DNA of 6,556 bases, from positions 8,366-14,921 of the forward strand of contig PBBH01000035.1 in assembly GCA_002716525.1 (NCBI GenBank), in the 5' to 3' direction. Origin of the DNA: Fidelibacterota bacterium. GTDB taxonomy: Bacteria > Fidelibacterota > Marinisomatia > Marinisomatales > TCS55. Position numbers and translations under genes: made by a program. A model generated the notes under the pieces. The model had not been told where the DNA came from and ran no database searches. It saw nothing but the letters and a program-made list of their open reading frames with translations. How positions within the stretch are numbered: position 1 is the first letter of the stretch; the number at the start of each line of letters is the position of its first letter. Of the stretch, positions 1 through 6,556 are shown piece after piece.

Positions 1-43
1 GTCTCATTTTTATTGAGCCAATCCAATGAAATTGATTCAAACC

Positions 44-50
44 AGAAGGA
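44..50 (+). promoter_or_regulatory. Shine-Dalgarno site supporting a GTG start at 58
   Basis: AGAAGGA lies 7 nt before the GTG at 58-60, a good match to the anti-Shine-Dalgarno complement at normal spacing. The alternative in-frame TTG at 13 has only 12 upstream bases in the window (GTCTCATTTTTA), with no purine-rich site. This favours GTG 58. The frame is open to the left edge, so an earlier start outside the window cannot be excluded. Confidence 0.55.
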
Positions 51-57
51 AAAACAC

Positions 58-2106
58 GTGAATCGTTTAGCCAAAGAGTCGAGCCCCTACCTATTGCAAC
101 ACCAATATAATCCCGTGGATTGGTATCCATGGGGACAAGAAGCGTTTGATAAAGCAGCTGAGTTGGATCGGCCCATTTTTCTTTCCATCGGATATTCTAC
201 CTGTCACTGGTGCCACGTGATGGAGCATGAATCATTTGAAGATGAACAAGTGGCCGAGCTCTTGAATGAAAATTTTATTTCTATTAAAGTAGATCGAGAA
301 GAAATGCCTGAAGTGGATCATGTATATATGTCCGTTTGTCAGGCCATGACCGGCCGCGGGGGTTGGCCCCTGACCATTATTATGACGCCTAAAAAAGAGC
401 CCTTCTTTGCTGGAACTTATTTCCCTAAAAGCGGTCGATTAGGTCGGCCAGGCATGATGGAACTTCTACCCTCTATTGCTGATGCATGGAAAAATCGACA
501 TGATGAATTAGTAAAATCTGCGAATAAAATACATGAGTTTTTAATTAGCTCTAATACAAAGAAATTGGGTGATGCCCTAAATGAATCCATATTACAGGAT
601 ACTTATTCTCAATTTGTAAATCAATTTGATAAAGACCATGGCGGATTTGGAACGAGGCCAAAATTCCCTTCACCTCATAATCTAATTTTTCTGTTGCGGT
701 TTCATCATATGACTGGTGATAAAACATCTTTAATGATGGTTGAAAAAACCCTACAAGAAATGCGTATGGGCGGCATTTTTGATCATGTGGGTTTTGGCTT
801 TCACCGGTATTCTACCGACGCGGAATGGCTGGTACCTCACTTTGAAAAAATGCTTTATGATCAGGCAATGCTTGCCATGGCATATACAGAAGCCTTTCAA
901 TTAACCGGAAATAAGGTCTATAAAAAAACAGCAGAAGAAATTTTTACTTACGTGCAAAGAGATATGACTCATTCTTTAGGTGGATTTTATTCAGCAGAGG
1001 ATGCAGATAGTGAAGGTGAAGAAGGTCTTTTTTATTTATGGAAAATTGAAGAATTAAATTCAATTTTGGAAGGTGAAGATGCTAGATATGTGCAACACGT
1101 ATTTAATCTTCAACCCGATGGAAATTATAAAGATGAAGCTACGGGTCAATTTACTGGAAGAAATATTTTTTATTTAAATAAATCCACATCGGAATTGGCC
1201 GATAAGAAAAAAATGTCTGTCATCCGGGAGAAACTTTTTCATGCTCGTGAAAAACGTATTCACCCCATAAAGGATGATAAGATTCTAACAGACTGGAATG
1301 GATTAATGATTGCCGCATTTACCAAAGCAGGCGTGGCTTTCGATTCGCAAGAGTTGATTGAAGCCGCTGAAAAAAGTGCCGAATTTATTTTTGAGAACCT
1401 GACCGACGAAAAGGGCAGAATGAAAAAGAGATTTAGAATTGGAGTATCCGGGCTGGATGCACATTTGGATGATTATGCCTTTTTTGTATGGGGTTTATTA
1501 GAATTATACGAAGCGACTTTTAATATTCAATACCTCCAAAAAGCAATTCAACTAAGCGAAATAATGGTTGCCGAATTCTGGAATGAATCAAGCGGGGGTT
1601 TTTATTTAGGCAGTGATAAAACAGAAGCATTAATAGTTCGGTCCATTACAGGATATGATGGAGCAATTCCTTCAGGTAATTCCATCGCCGCTATGAACCT
1701 CCTCAAATTAACGCGCATTACAGGAGATGTAAAATGGGCAGAAATGGCCGACAAAACATTTAATGTATTTTCAAATGAAATTGAAAGAGCACCCACTGGC
1801 TTTACATCAATGGTGACCGCTTTTTTGTTTGAATCAGACCATCCAAAAGAGATCGTCATCGTGGGATCAGGAAAAGATCCTGAAACATGGGCTGCTCTAG
1901 ATAGAATTAAATCAACATACAATCCAAATAAAGTACTGCTCTTTAAAGATATTGATGATACAGAACGTGAACTTTCGCCTTTGGCTAAATGGACCGCTAC
2001 CCAACAAACGATTGATAATAAAACAACTTTTTATGTCTGCCAAGATTTTGCCTGTAAAATACCCACAACGGATATTAAACAGGCTATCGGATTCATTAAT
2101 GAATAA
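58..2106 (+). CDS. Thioredoxin-domain protein of the YyaL/SSP411 (SPATA20, DUF255) family
   Basis: This is a two-domain cytosolic protein of about 682 residues from the GTG start, close to the roughly 690 of Bacillus YyaL as I recall it. No signal peptide is visible. Residues 1-160 form the thioredoxin-like DUF255 domain, opening with [14 protein letters not shown] and NPVDWYPWG, then the CxxC motif CHWC at 49-52, KVDREE and GGWPL. The rest resembles the (alpha/alpha)6 barrel of N-acylglucosamine 2-epimerase-like enzymes, with family blocks [11 protein letters not shown] (259-269), [21 protein letters not shown] (406-415), [16 protein letters not shown] and [10 protein letters not shown] (533-542). 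The C-terminus has the usual C-x4-C block, CQDFAC (661-666), then PTTD. Family membership is clear. The reaction is not established for the family, and a redox or sugar-linked role is only an inference from the folds. The frame is intact. Starting at TTG 13 would add 15 polar residues. The stop overlaps the next gene by 8 nt. Confidence 0.93.
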   Translation: MNRLAKESSPYLLQHQYNPVDWYPWGQEAFDKAAELDRPIFLSIGYSTCHWCHVMEHESFEDEQVAELLNENFISIKVDREEMPEVDHVYMSVCQAMTGRGGWPLTIIMTPKKEPFFAGTYFPKSGRLGRPGMMELLPSIADAWKNRHDELVKSANKIHEFLISSNTKKLGDALNESILQDTYSQFVNQFDKDHGGFGTRPKFPSPHNLIFLLRFHHMTGDKTSLMMVEKTLQEMRMGGIFDHVGFGFHRYSTDAEWLVPHFEKMLYDQAMLAMAYTEAFQLTGNKVYKKTAEEIFTYVQRDMTHSLGGFYSAEDADSEGEEGLFYLWKIEELNSILEGEDARYVQHVFNLQPDGNYKDEATGQFTGRNIFYLNKSTSELADKKKMSVIREKLFHAREKRIHPIKDDKILTDWNGLMIAAFTKAGVAFDSQELIEAAEKSAEFIFENLTDEKGRMKKRFRIGVSGLDAHLDDYAFFVWGLLELYEATFNIQYLQKAIQLSEIMVAEFWNESSGGFYLGSDKTEALIVRSITGYDGAIPSGNSIAAMNLLKLTRITGDVKWAEMADKTFNVFSNEIERAPTGFTSMVTAFLFESDHPKEIVIVGSGKDPETWAALDRIKSTYNPNKVLLFKDIDDTERELSPLAKWTATQQTIDNKTTFYVCQDFACKIPTTDIKQAIGFINE

Positions 2107-2308
2107 ATCATTCTCAAAACGTGTTGGTGAATTATTTGCCCATATTCAGGACCTAATGGATACTGCCACACACACCATGATTCACCGTGTGCGCGAAAAA
2201 GGTGAACCTAAAAATAGATTATTGGGGTTTTTTTCTTCTTTTGGAGATGCTTACTATAAAAAATATACAGACATCAAAAAAGGAAAGGAATCCCATACGG
2301 ATTCTTAA
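2099..2308 (+). CDS. Small basic protein of unknown function (69 aa), coupled to the upstream gene
   Basis: I do not recognise this protein. It begins [19 protein letters not shown] and ends [10 protein letters not shown]. The first 30 residues look like an amphipathic helix rich in His, Asp and Arg. A break at EKGEPKN is followed by a second helix-like stretch, [20 protein letters not shown], and a charged tail. It has no transmembrane segment, signal peptide or cysteine. The ATG lies inside the end of the preceding gene (ATGAATAA, 8-nt overlap), and only a weak CGGA precedes it, so translation by coupling with the upstream gene is likely. An in-frame ATG at 1952 would add 49 residues lying wholly within the upstream gene's conserved C-terminus in another frame, so I reject it. 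The reading frame stays open for about 200 nt beyond the upstream stop and ends just before the convergent symporter gene. It is probably a real short gene, but homologues are needed to prove it. Confidence 0.62.
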   Translation: MNKSFSKRVGELFAHIQDLMDTATHTMIHRVREKGEPKNRLLGFFSSFGDAYYKKYTDIKKGKESHTDS

Positions 2309-2327
2309 TAAAGCCAGACAAAACTTC

Positions 2328-2349
2328 TATATCTAATTATTTGGATATA
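2328..2349 (+). repeat. AT-rich hairpin at the convergent gene junction
   Basis: TATATCTAA (2328-2336) and TTGGATATA (2341-2349) pair over 9 bp, with one G-U wobble on the + strand and a 4-nt TTAT loop. The hairpin spans the last bases of the symporter gene and the gap to the small gene. No U-run follows on the + strand, so it is at best a weak terminator or a 3'-end stabilising structure, and it may be chance. Confidence 0.25.
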
Positions 2350-3568
2350 AGTTGGATTCACCTTCGCTTTTTGCTACCACCACAGCTCCAATGCTATCAC
2401 TAGCCACGTTCACCATTGTACGGTACATGTCCAACGGCCGGTCCACGGCCAGCATAGTCCCCACGATTACTCCAGCGCCAGGGTGATCTCCGAGACCTAC
2501 AGCACCCAGTACAATAAAGATCATTACCAGTCCGGCTGAAGGAACTGCAGCTGCACCCACAGAAGCCAGAAAAGCGGTCATGACAACCACGACCTGTTGT
2601 GAAATAGATAGTTCAATCCCCAGTGCCTGTGAAATGAATAGAACGCCAGCACATTCATAAAGTGCCGTCCCATCCATATTAATTGTTGCTCCCAAAGGAA
2701 GTACAAAGCTGGTGGTACGATTCGAAACCCCTACATTATTTTCAATGCAATCAATTGTTACTGGTAGTGTAGCACCAGATGAACTCGTTGAAAATGCGGT
2801 GGCAAAAGCAGAAGCCATAGCTTTCCAATGTTTCAAAGGACTGATTTTAGTGAAAATAAAAAATACCAATGGTAGAATAACCAAAAAATGGAAGGAAAGA
2901 CCGAGAAATATGGTAATAATATATTTACCCACAGCTTTAAAAACATCTATTCCTGAATTGGCTACTGCGGTAGTAATTAGACCAAATACACCAATGGGCA
3001 GCAGTGCAATGATACCTTGAGTAAGCTTCATCATTGCCTTAAAACCATATGCAAAAAAATTAGTAAAAAATTCCTGAGGTTTCCCAGAAAGCCGGGTAAT
3101 AGAAAAACCAAATAAAATAGACCAAAAAATAATACCCAGCATATCTCCATCAGCAGCAGCTTTGATAGGGTTCAAGGGTATCATCCGTATCAATATTCCT
3201 GCTAGGGAATCAGGTTTATTCAACGATGCCGGATCAAAATCTCCGCCCATACCTGAAAATTCAACTCCAACTCCTGGTTTTATGATGTTGGTCAGCATCA
3301 GTCCTGTTATAATAGCCAAAATGGATGTTAAAAAATAATACCCGAAGGTTTTGGCGCCCATCCTACCAAGGGTTTTGCTATCACCGAGACTTGCAACACC
3401 GCTTGTGATAGAAAAAATAATTAGAGGAACAATGATCATTTTTAGCAGGCGCATGAAAATAGTTCCAAGCGGTGTTACCACTGTTGATTTTTCGCCCAAA
3501 ATGAGTGCGAATAATATGCCCAGAGCCATTGCAATGAAAACCTGCCAGTGAAGTTTTAGCTTAAACAT
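2333..3568 (-). CDS. Sodium/proton-coupled dicarboxylate or acidic amino acid symporter (SLC1/DAACS family)
   Basis: This 411-residue inner-membrane carrier has the full SLC1 plan: eight membrane helices plus re-entrant hairpins HP1 and HP2. The N-terminus LHWQVFIAMALGILFALILGE is typical. HP1 carries the serine-rich STSSSGATLP (260-269), TM7 the cation-site motif NMDGT (297-301), and HP2 the block ASVGAAAVPSAGLV (335-348). In TM8 the residues equivalent to GltPh D390, D394, R397, T398, N401 and D405 are all kept as D376, D380, R383, T384, N387 and D391. The retained arginine points to an acidic substrate (glutamate, aspartate or a C4-dicarboxylate) rather than a neutral amino acid, by analogy with characterised members. 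Exact substrate and coupling ion cannot be read from sequence. HP1 to HP2 looks unusually close to animal EAATs (CIENNVGVSNRTTSFVLP). The length is normal and the frame intact. No strong Shine-Dalgarno site precedes the ATG. It appears to be a single-gene unit with a 5' leader of up to 290 nt. Confidence 0.95.
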   Translation of the reverse strand: MFKLKLHWQVFIAMALGILFALILGEKSTVVTPLGTIFMRLLKMIIVPLIIFSITSGVASLGDSKTLGRMGAKTFGYYFLTSILAIITGLMLTNIIKPGVGVEFSGMGGDFDPASLNKPDSLAGILIRMIPLNPIKAAADGDMLGIIFWSILFGFSITRLSGKPQEFFTNFFAYGFKAMMKLTQGIIALLPIGVFGLITTAVANSGIDVFKAVGKYIITIFLGLSFHFLVILPLVFFIFTKISPLKHWKAMASAFATAFSTSSSGATLPVTIDCIENNVGVSNRTTSFVLPLGATINMDGTALYECAGVLFISQALGIELSISQQVVVVMTAFLASVGAAAVPSAGLVMIFIVLGAVGLGDHPGAGVIVGTMLAVDRPLDMYRTMVNVASDSIGAVVVAKSEGESNLYPNN

Positions 3569-3581
3569 TCGCGGAATTTAA

Positions 3582-3594
3582 CTTCAATTTGAAG
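3582..3594. repeat. 13-bp perfect palindrome just upstream of the symporter start
   Basis: CTTCAATTTGAAG is a perfect 6+1+6 inverted repeat centred on 3588. Its near edge is 13 nt before the symporter ATG on the - strand. The position suits an operator or a small hairpin masking the ribosome site. AT-rich palindromes of this size can arise by chance, and no regulator gene is adjacent. Confidence 0.35.
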
Positions 3595-3684
3595 GCAAGC
3601 CCAATAATCCAAAAATAATTTTTATTTCGAGGTTTTCTTGAACGTAATAAAATAATAACTGTAAACTCTAACAACTATTTAAGA

Positions 3685-3757
3685 TTTTTTGCTTCAGTCT
3701 GTGAATTTCAGGATCTTCAATTATCTATCCTAGAGATCATCCTCTGAAGCCAAAAAA
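3685..3757. repeat. Long imperfect inverted repeat in the symporter leader
   Basis: TTTTTTGCTTCAG (3685-3697) pairs with CTGAAGCCAAAAAA (3744-3757) over 13 bp with a single bulged C at 3751. The 46-nt interior holds further short complementary pieces, for example GATCT and AGATC, so the segment could fold into one long hairpin in RNA of either strand. It matches no riboswitch or leader I recognise. It may be a leader structure, a small non-coding element or a remnant of a palindromic repeat. Confidence 0.35.
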
Positions 3758-3858
3758 CAGGCCTTTCCTGATTTTATTGGGATAAAGGAAGTTTGCTGGT
3801 GCCAGGGACCTCTACCGTGTTTTACGGATCCTTGAAATCACTTCTGAAGTAATAAAAG

Positions 3859-3886
3859 AAAAACCCCCGCTTTTACGGGGGTTTTT
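3859..3886 (-). terminator. Intrinsic terminator of the hflX unit
   Basis: AAAAACCCCCG (3876-3886 read on the - strand) pairs perfectly with CGGGGGTTTTT (3859-3869) over 11 bp, with a 6-nt loop. On the - strand it is followed by CTTTTATT, which extends the U-tract. It sits immediately after hflX and shares two bases with its TAA stop. Because the A and T arms are symmetrical it could also stop transcription on the + strand, although no + strand gene here reads into it. Confidence 0.9.
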
Positions 3887-5156
3887 ACTTATTTAATTCC
3901 GCTTGAATTTGGTTGATTCGCCAGCGGGAGGCTTTCACTTTTAGTCGTACACAATCATCTTCATACTTCCGCTCCAAAACATCCACCCCTTTTTGCGCAA
4001 GGGCCATTTCCTTTGCTTCCTTGTATGAAAAAAGAAGATCAATAGTCTGAAAATTTTTATCCATTACATCAACAATCTTCTGGGTAAGTTTATTAATTCG
4101 TAAATTATTTAAGGCAGATAAATAAATCCCTGCGGGAAATTTTCGCTTTAAAAAGTTCAATTGTTTTGAAGCATTTTCTCTATCAATTTTATTCATTACA
4201 ACAACCGTTTGATGTCTTTCAGCCCCAAGTTCTTTTAAAACTTCTATAATTGTATTATAGTGATCCACAACTTGTGTTGATGATGCATCTATAACCAGGA
4301 GAATTAAATCTGCATCAACAACTTCTTTTAAAGTACTTTTGAAAGTGGCAACTAAATGATGGGGTAATTTTCGTACAAATCCAACAGTATCACTAAGAAG
4401 AATCTTATGCGCAGTGTTTAATTCAACCGATCGGATGGTTGTATCCAAAGTTGCAAAAAGTTTATCCTCAACAAAAACATTGGCACCCGAAATTGCATTC
4501 ATTAGTGTCGATTTTCCTGCATTGGTATACCCAACCAGAGCAACTTTAAATTCATTTCTACGTCTTTTACTTTGTGTTTCACGTTCCTTCTCAATTTTTA
4601 TTAGATCACGTTTTAATTTCGCAATACGTGTTCTGATCAGACGGCGGTCCACCTCAATTTGAGTTTCACCTGCACCTGCACGTGTACCTATTCCACCCAT
4701 TTGGCGTTCTAAATGACTCCAGGCCTTGGATAATCGGGGCAGCATATATTCCAACTGGGCTAATTCAACTTGGGTCTGGGCCTCCTTAGTTTGTGCATGT
4801 TGTCTAAAAATATCCAAAATAAGGGCACTCCGATCTATAACCTTTATATCCTTCTCTAGGTTACTATAATTTTTTACTTGTGCCGGGCTGAGCTCATCAT
4901 CAAAAATAATTAAGGAAACGCCTAATTCTTCGGCCTGGCTGATGATTTGTTCTGCTTTACCAGTACCAATGAAAAAAGATGGATTAATTCGTGATAATTT
5001 TTGTGTGATATTACCAACAACCTCAGCACCAGCAGTTATAGCCAAAAGACATAATTCATCAAGATGATCTTTTACTATTTTTTCATCCAATTCACCATGA
5101 ATCACTCCTATTAAAAGAGCTTTTTCTTTTGATTTGATATTAGAATTATCAATCAT
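3885..5156 (-). CDS. hflX: Ribosome-associated GTPase HflX
   Basis: HflX is a translational GTPase-family protein that binds the 50S subunit and, in characterised bacteria, splits stalled or heat-damaged ribosomes. This copy has 423 residues, a normal length, and is complete. The N-terminal HflX domain (about 12-195) includes FIGTGKAEQI (62-71) and the family block SHLERQMGGIG (147-157) followed by ETQIEVDRR (164-172), then a coiled-coil-like helix to about 200. The G domain shows G1 GYTNAGKST (209-217), a G2-region threonine in FATLDTT, G3 DTVGF (256-260), G4 NKID (322-325) and a G5-like SAL (347-349). The usual C-terminal subdomain covers roughly 370-423. The glycine-rich loop reads GTRAGAGET, one residue longer than the common GTRGPGET. 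The ATG follows the upstream stop by 2 nt with no clear Shine-Dalgarno site (CTAAAAGTTTAACC precedes it), so coupling to the upstream gene is likely. Confidence 0.97.
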   Translation of the reverse strand: MIDNSNIKSKEKALLIGVIHGELDEKIVKDHLDELCLLAITAGAEVVGNITQKLSRINPSFFIGTGKAEQIISQAEELGVSLIIFDDELSPAQVKNYSNLEKDIKVIDRSALILDIFRQHAQTKEAQTQVELAQLEYMLPRLSKAWSHLERQMGGIGTRAGAGETQIEVDRRLIRTRIAKLKRDLIKIEKERETQSKRRRNEFKVALVGYTNAGKSTLMNAISGANVFVEDKLFATLDTTIRSVELNTAHKILLSDTVGFVRKLPHHLVATFKSTLKEVVDADLILLVIDASSTQVVDHYNTIIEVLKELGAERHQTVVVMNKIDRENASKQLNFLKRKFPAGIYLSALNNLRINKLTQKIVDVMDKNFQTIDLLFSYKEAKEMALAQKGVDVLERKYEDDCVRLKVKASRWRINQIQAELNK

Positions 5157-5158
5157 GG

Positions 5159-6556
5159 TTAAACTTTTAGCGCATCGGGTCTTGGACGGCTTAAATATGA
5201 TTCAAACATAAATAATGCTATTGCAATTATTAAGAAAAAGCGCCACAATACTTTTCCATGGCGCTGGGCAGCGATCGTTTGCATTATATCTGTATCGGGA
5301 TTAATCCAAACTGTTCTACTTTTACCTAATATGGACATAATTTGATTTGACTGAGCACGTAGATTCGGTTTTTCAAATGGTGAAAGTTTTGTTGAAAAAG
5401 CCGTATAAAACTTATCCCCAGCAAATACGTCGTAGGACCCTAATTCATGAATTTGATTAATGATTAGTGCTTCACGATTATAATCAGGTACAACAAGGAT
5501 TCTATTCCCCGATGGTGTAACAAAAGACCATTTTTCATTGATAAGATCTTTTTTTATTTTAATATACTTTGATTGTCCGACTTCAACCATGGATGTATTC
5601 ATTTCATCGGTTGCCGACAAAATAAGCAGACGATGAATCAACGGAATGAGCAACCCTTTTATTCCAAAATCATTCCATTTTAAATCCAGTGGAGATGTAA
5701 AATAATAAATCTGACTTCCGGAATGAGGTATTTCAATAAGAAATGGGTCACCATTATTTAGGGACAAAATCATTTTTTGATAAGACTGTTTTTCAACGCT
5801 ATTATATATGAAAACCTGAGGAAGGGCAGAATTAATATCTCTTAAATTTAATTCCTGCAGGATAGGGTTGTCACGGTCCTGCACTTCTACAGAAAAATAT
5901 GATTCACCTTCTAATTGTACTCTTCCGATAAATTCTGGTAGTTTCAAATTAGATGATGTAATTGAATCAATATTTTCTGAATTTTTTCCTGCAAACCAAA
6001 GAATACTACCACCTTCGCCTAAAAACCTTTTCATGGATTCAATAGCTGAAGCAGATAAATACTTTGGATCTTGAAGAATTAATACATCAGTTTCTTCCAG
6101 ATAAACTTGATCAATTCTACTCATGGTTTTTAATTCGATATCTAGAAATCGATCTTTCCCACTAATCGATTTCAAAATTGTTCTTAGTATGAACAAATCA
6201 TCTTGAGAATTAGCAATTACTTTACAAGCTATTTGTTCTGGAATTGTAAGTTCAAATGTCTGGTAGTCATCCAGTGCATAATCATCTCGAGGGATTTCTA
6301 ACTTACCCCTTATAACACCGCTTTTTCCAGGATATACCTGAAATAAAAATTCTTTGCTACGTTCGGGTTGAAAATGAGATACAATTTGACCCACACGTTC
6401 CTTATTAAGATACAATTCAACAGGAATATTGCGTTTCTCTATCGGGCCCATATTCTCAATTTTTGTATTAAGTTTTAATAAATGGTTGGGAAGTTTAATT
6501 TGGCTTACGGCAGATATGTCAGTGATAGATACGTTATCAGCCAATGCTTCCCGCCC
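5159..6556 (-). CDS. BatA-like membrane protein, C-terminal part (5' end beyond window)
   Basis: The frame is open to the right edge. A TTG at 6544-6542 is the first possible start inside the window, but the codons before it (GREA) read straight through, and the sequence begins mid-domain, so I take the gene as partial. Numbered from that TTG: residues 3-100 look like a CARDB/Ig-type beta domain (ISAVSQIKLPNHLLKLNTKI, NMGP, VELYLNKERVGQ). About 105-190 look like a Rossmann or glutamine-amidotransferase-like fold with TDVLILQDP and FLGEGGSILWFAG. Next comes SPLDLKWNDFGIKGLLIPLI (284-303), a family-typical block, and a single C-terminal membrane helix, LWRFFLIIAIALFMFESYLS (433-452), with a short basic tail. 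This order matches the long proteins with an N-terminal BatA/aerotolerance-regulator domain and a vWA-like domain, predicted to lie outside the window. Their biochemical role is not established. The stop is 2 nt from hflX, indicating an operon. Confidence 0.75.
   Translation of the reverse strand, partial: GREALADNVSITDISAVSQIKLPNHLLKLNTKIENMGPIEKRNIPVELYLNKERVGQIVSHFQPERSKEFLFQVYPGKSGVIRGKLEIPRDDYALDDYQTFELTIPEQIACKVIANSQDDLFILRTILKSISGKDRFLDIELKTMSRIDQVYLEETDVLILQDPKYLSASAIESMKRFLGEGGSILWFAGKNSENIDSITSSNLKLPEFIGRVQLEGESYFSVEVQDRDNPILQELNLRDINSALPQVFIYNSVEKQSYQKMILSLNNGDPFLIEIPHSGSQIYYFTSPLDLKWNDFGIKGLLIPLIHRLLILSATDEMNTSMVEVGQSKYIKIKKDLINEKWSFVTPSGNRILVVPDYNREALIINQIHELGSYDVFAGDKFYTAFSTKLSPFEKPNLRAQSNQIMSILGKSRTVWINPDTDIMQTIAAQRHGKVLWRFFLIIAIALFMFESYLSRPRPDALKV

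Larger units (their letters stand above)
3569..3884. other. Intergenic region: symporter leader/promoter region and hflX 3' end
   Basis: No gene is supported in these 316 nt. The part nearest the symporter (about 3600-3690) is very AT-rich and is the likeliest promoter zone for it. TTTACA on the - strand resembles a -35 box, but no convincing -10 follows at standard spacing, so I do not call a promoter. The middle (3685-3757) has a long imperfect inverted repeat. The part at 3758-3850 is visibly richer in G and C and contains small palindromes such as ACTTCTGAAGT (3840-3850). The right end is the terminator of the hflX unit. Confidence 0.6.

Noticed and set aside
1602..1922. 106-codon open frame on the - strand inside the thioredoxin-domain gene
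   Set aside because: It is antisense to a strongly conserved part of that gene (including [10 protein letters not shown]) and its translation shows no recognisable motif.
1952..2098. Longer start for the small protein, adding 49 residues
   Set aside because: The extra stretch overlaps the conserved C-terminus of the upstream gene in another frame. ATG 2099 with the stop overlap is the ordinary coupled arrangement.
2712..3020. 102-codon + strand open frame opposite the symporter
   Set aside because: It is a shadow of the TM5-TM7 coding region, with no motif of its own.
3351..3551. 66-codon + strand open frame opposite the symporter N-terminus
   Set aside because: It is a shadow of conserved membrane-helix codons.
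3600..3690. Sigma-70-like promoter for the symporter
   Set aside because: TTTACA is a fair -35 candidate on the - strand, but no acceptable -10 lies 16-18 nt downstream. The AT-rich background makes chance matches likely.
3569..3884. tRNA, known riboswitch or transposon end in the intergenic region
   Set aside because: I saw no cloverleaf, CCA-adjacent acceptor pairing, known aptamer core, transposase fragment or flanking target duplication.
4414..4662. 82-codon + strand open frame opposite hflX
   Set aside because: It lies antisense to the G1-G3 region of HflX, whose coding is unambiguous.
5868..6074. 68-codon + strand open frame opposite the BatA-like gene
   Set aside because: It is a shadow frame with no ribosome site or motif.

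Overview
The window holds five protein-coding genes from a bacterial chromosome of moderately low GC (by eye near 40%). It shows no RNA gene, mobile element, CRISPR array or phage gene. The gene content (a YyaL/SSP411-type thioredoxin-domain protein, an SLC1-type carboxylate symporter, HflX, and a BatA-like membrane protein of the 'aerotolerance regulator' group) suits a marine or environmental member of the Bacteroidota/Fibrobacterota/Marinimicrobia assemblage. That placement is an inference from protein style, not from a marker gene.

Layout. Positions 1-2308 (+ strand) carry the thioredoxin-domain/six-hairpin protein, best started at a GTG at 58, followed by an 8-nt-overlapping gene for an unrecognised 69-residue basic protein. 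Positions 2333-3568 (- strand) encode the symporter, which converges on the small gene with only a 24-nt gap. Positions 3569-3884 are non-coding: the symporter leader plus the terminator of the next unit. Positions 3885-6556 (- strand) are a two-gene unit, the C-terminal part of a BatA-like protein (open at the right window edge) followed after 2 nt by hflX. It ends in a strong intrinsic terminator whose stem begins inside the hflX stop codon.

How the genes relate. Two pairs look co-translated: the thioredoxin-domain protein with the small protein, and the BatA-like protein with HflX. The symporter appears to be a single-gene unit with its own leader. Nothing in the window ties the three units into one pathway. 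Broad stress themes (redox-type CxxC motif, ribosome rescue by HflX, Bat-type envelope function) recur but may be coincidental.

I found no convincing new system. The points most worth a second look are the small coupled gene of unknown function, the EAAT-like signature of the symporter, the structured 3685-3757 segment in the symporter leader, and the one-residue insertion in the HflX glycine-rich loop.
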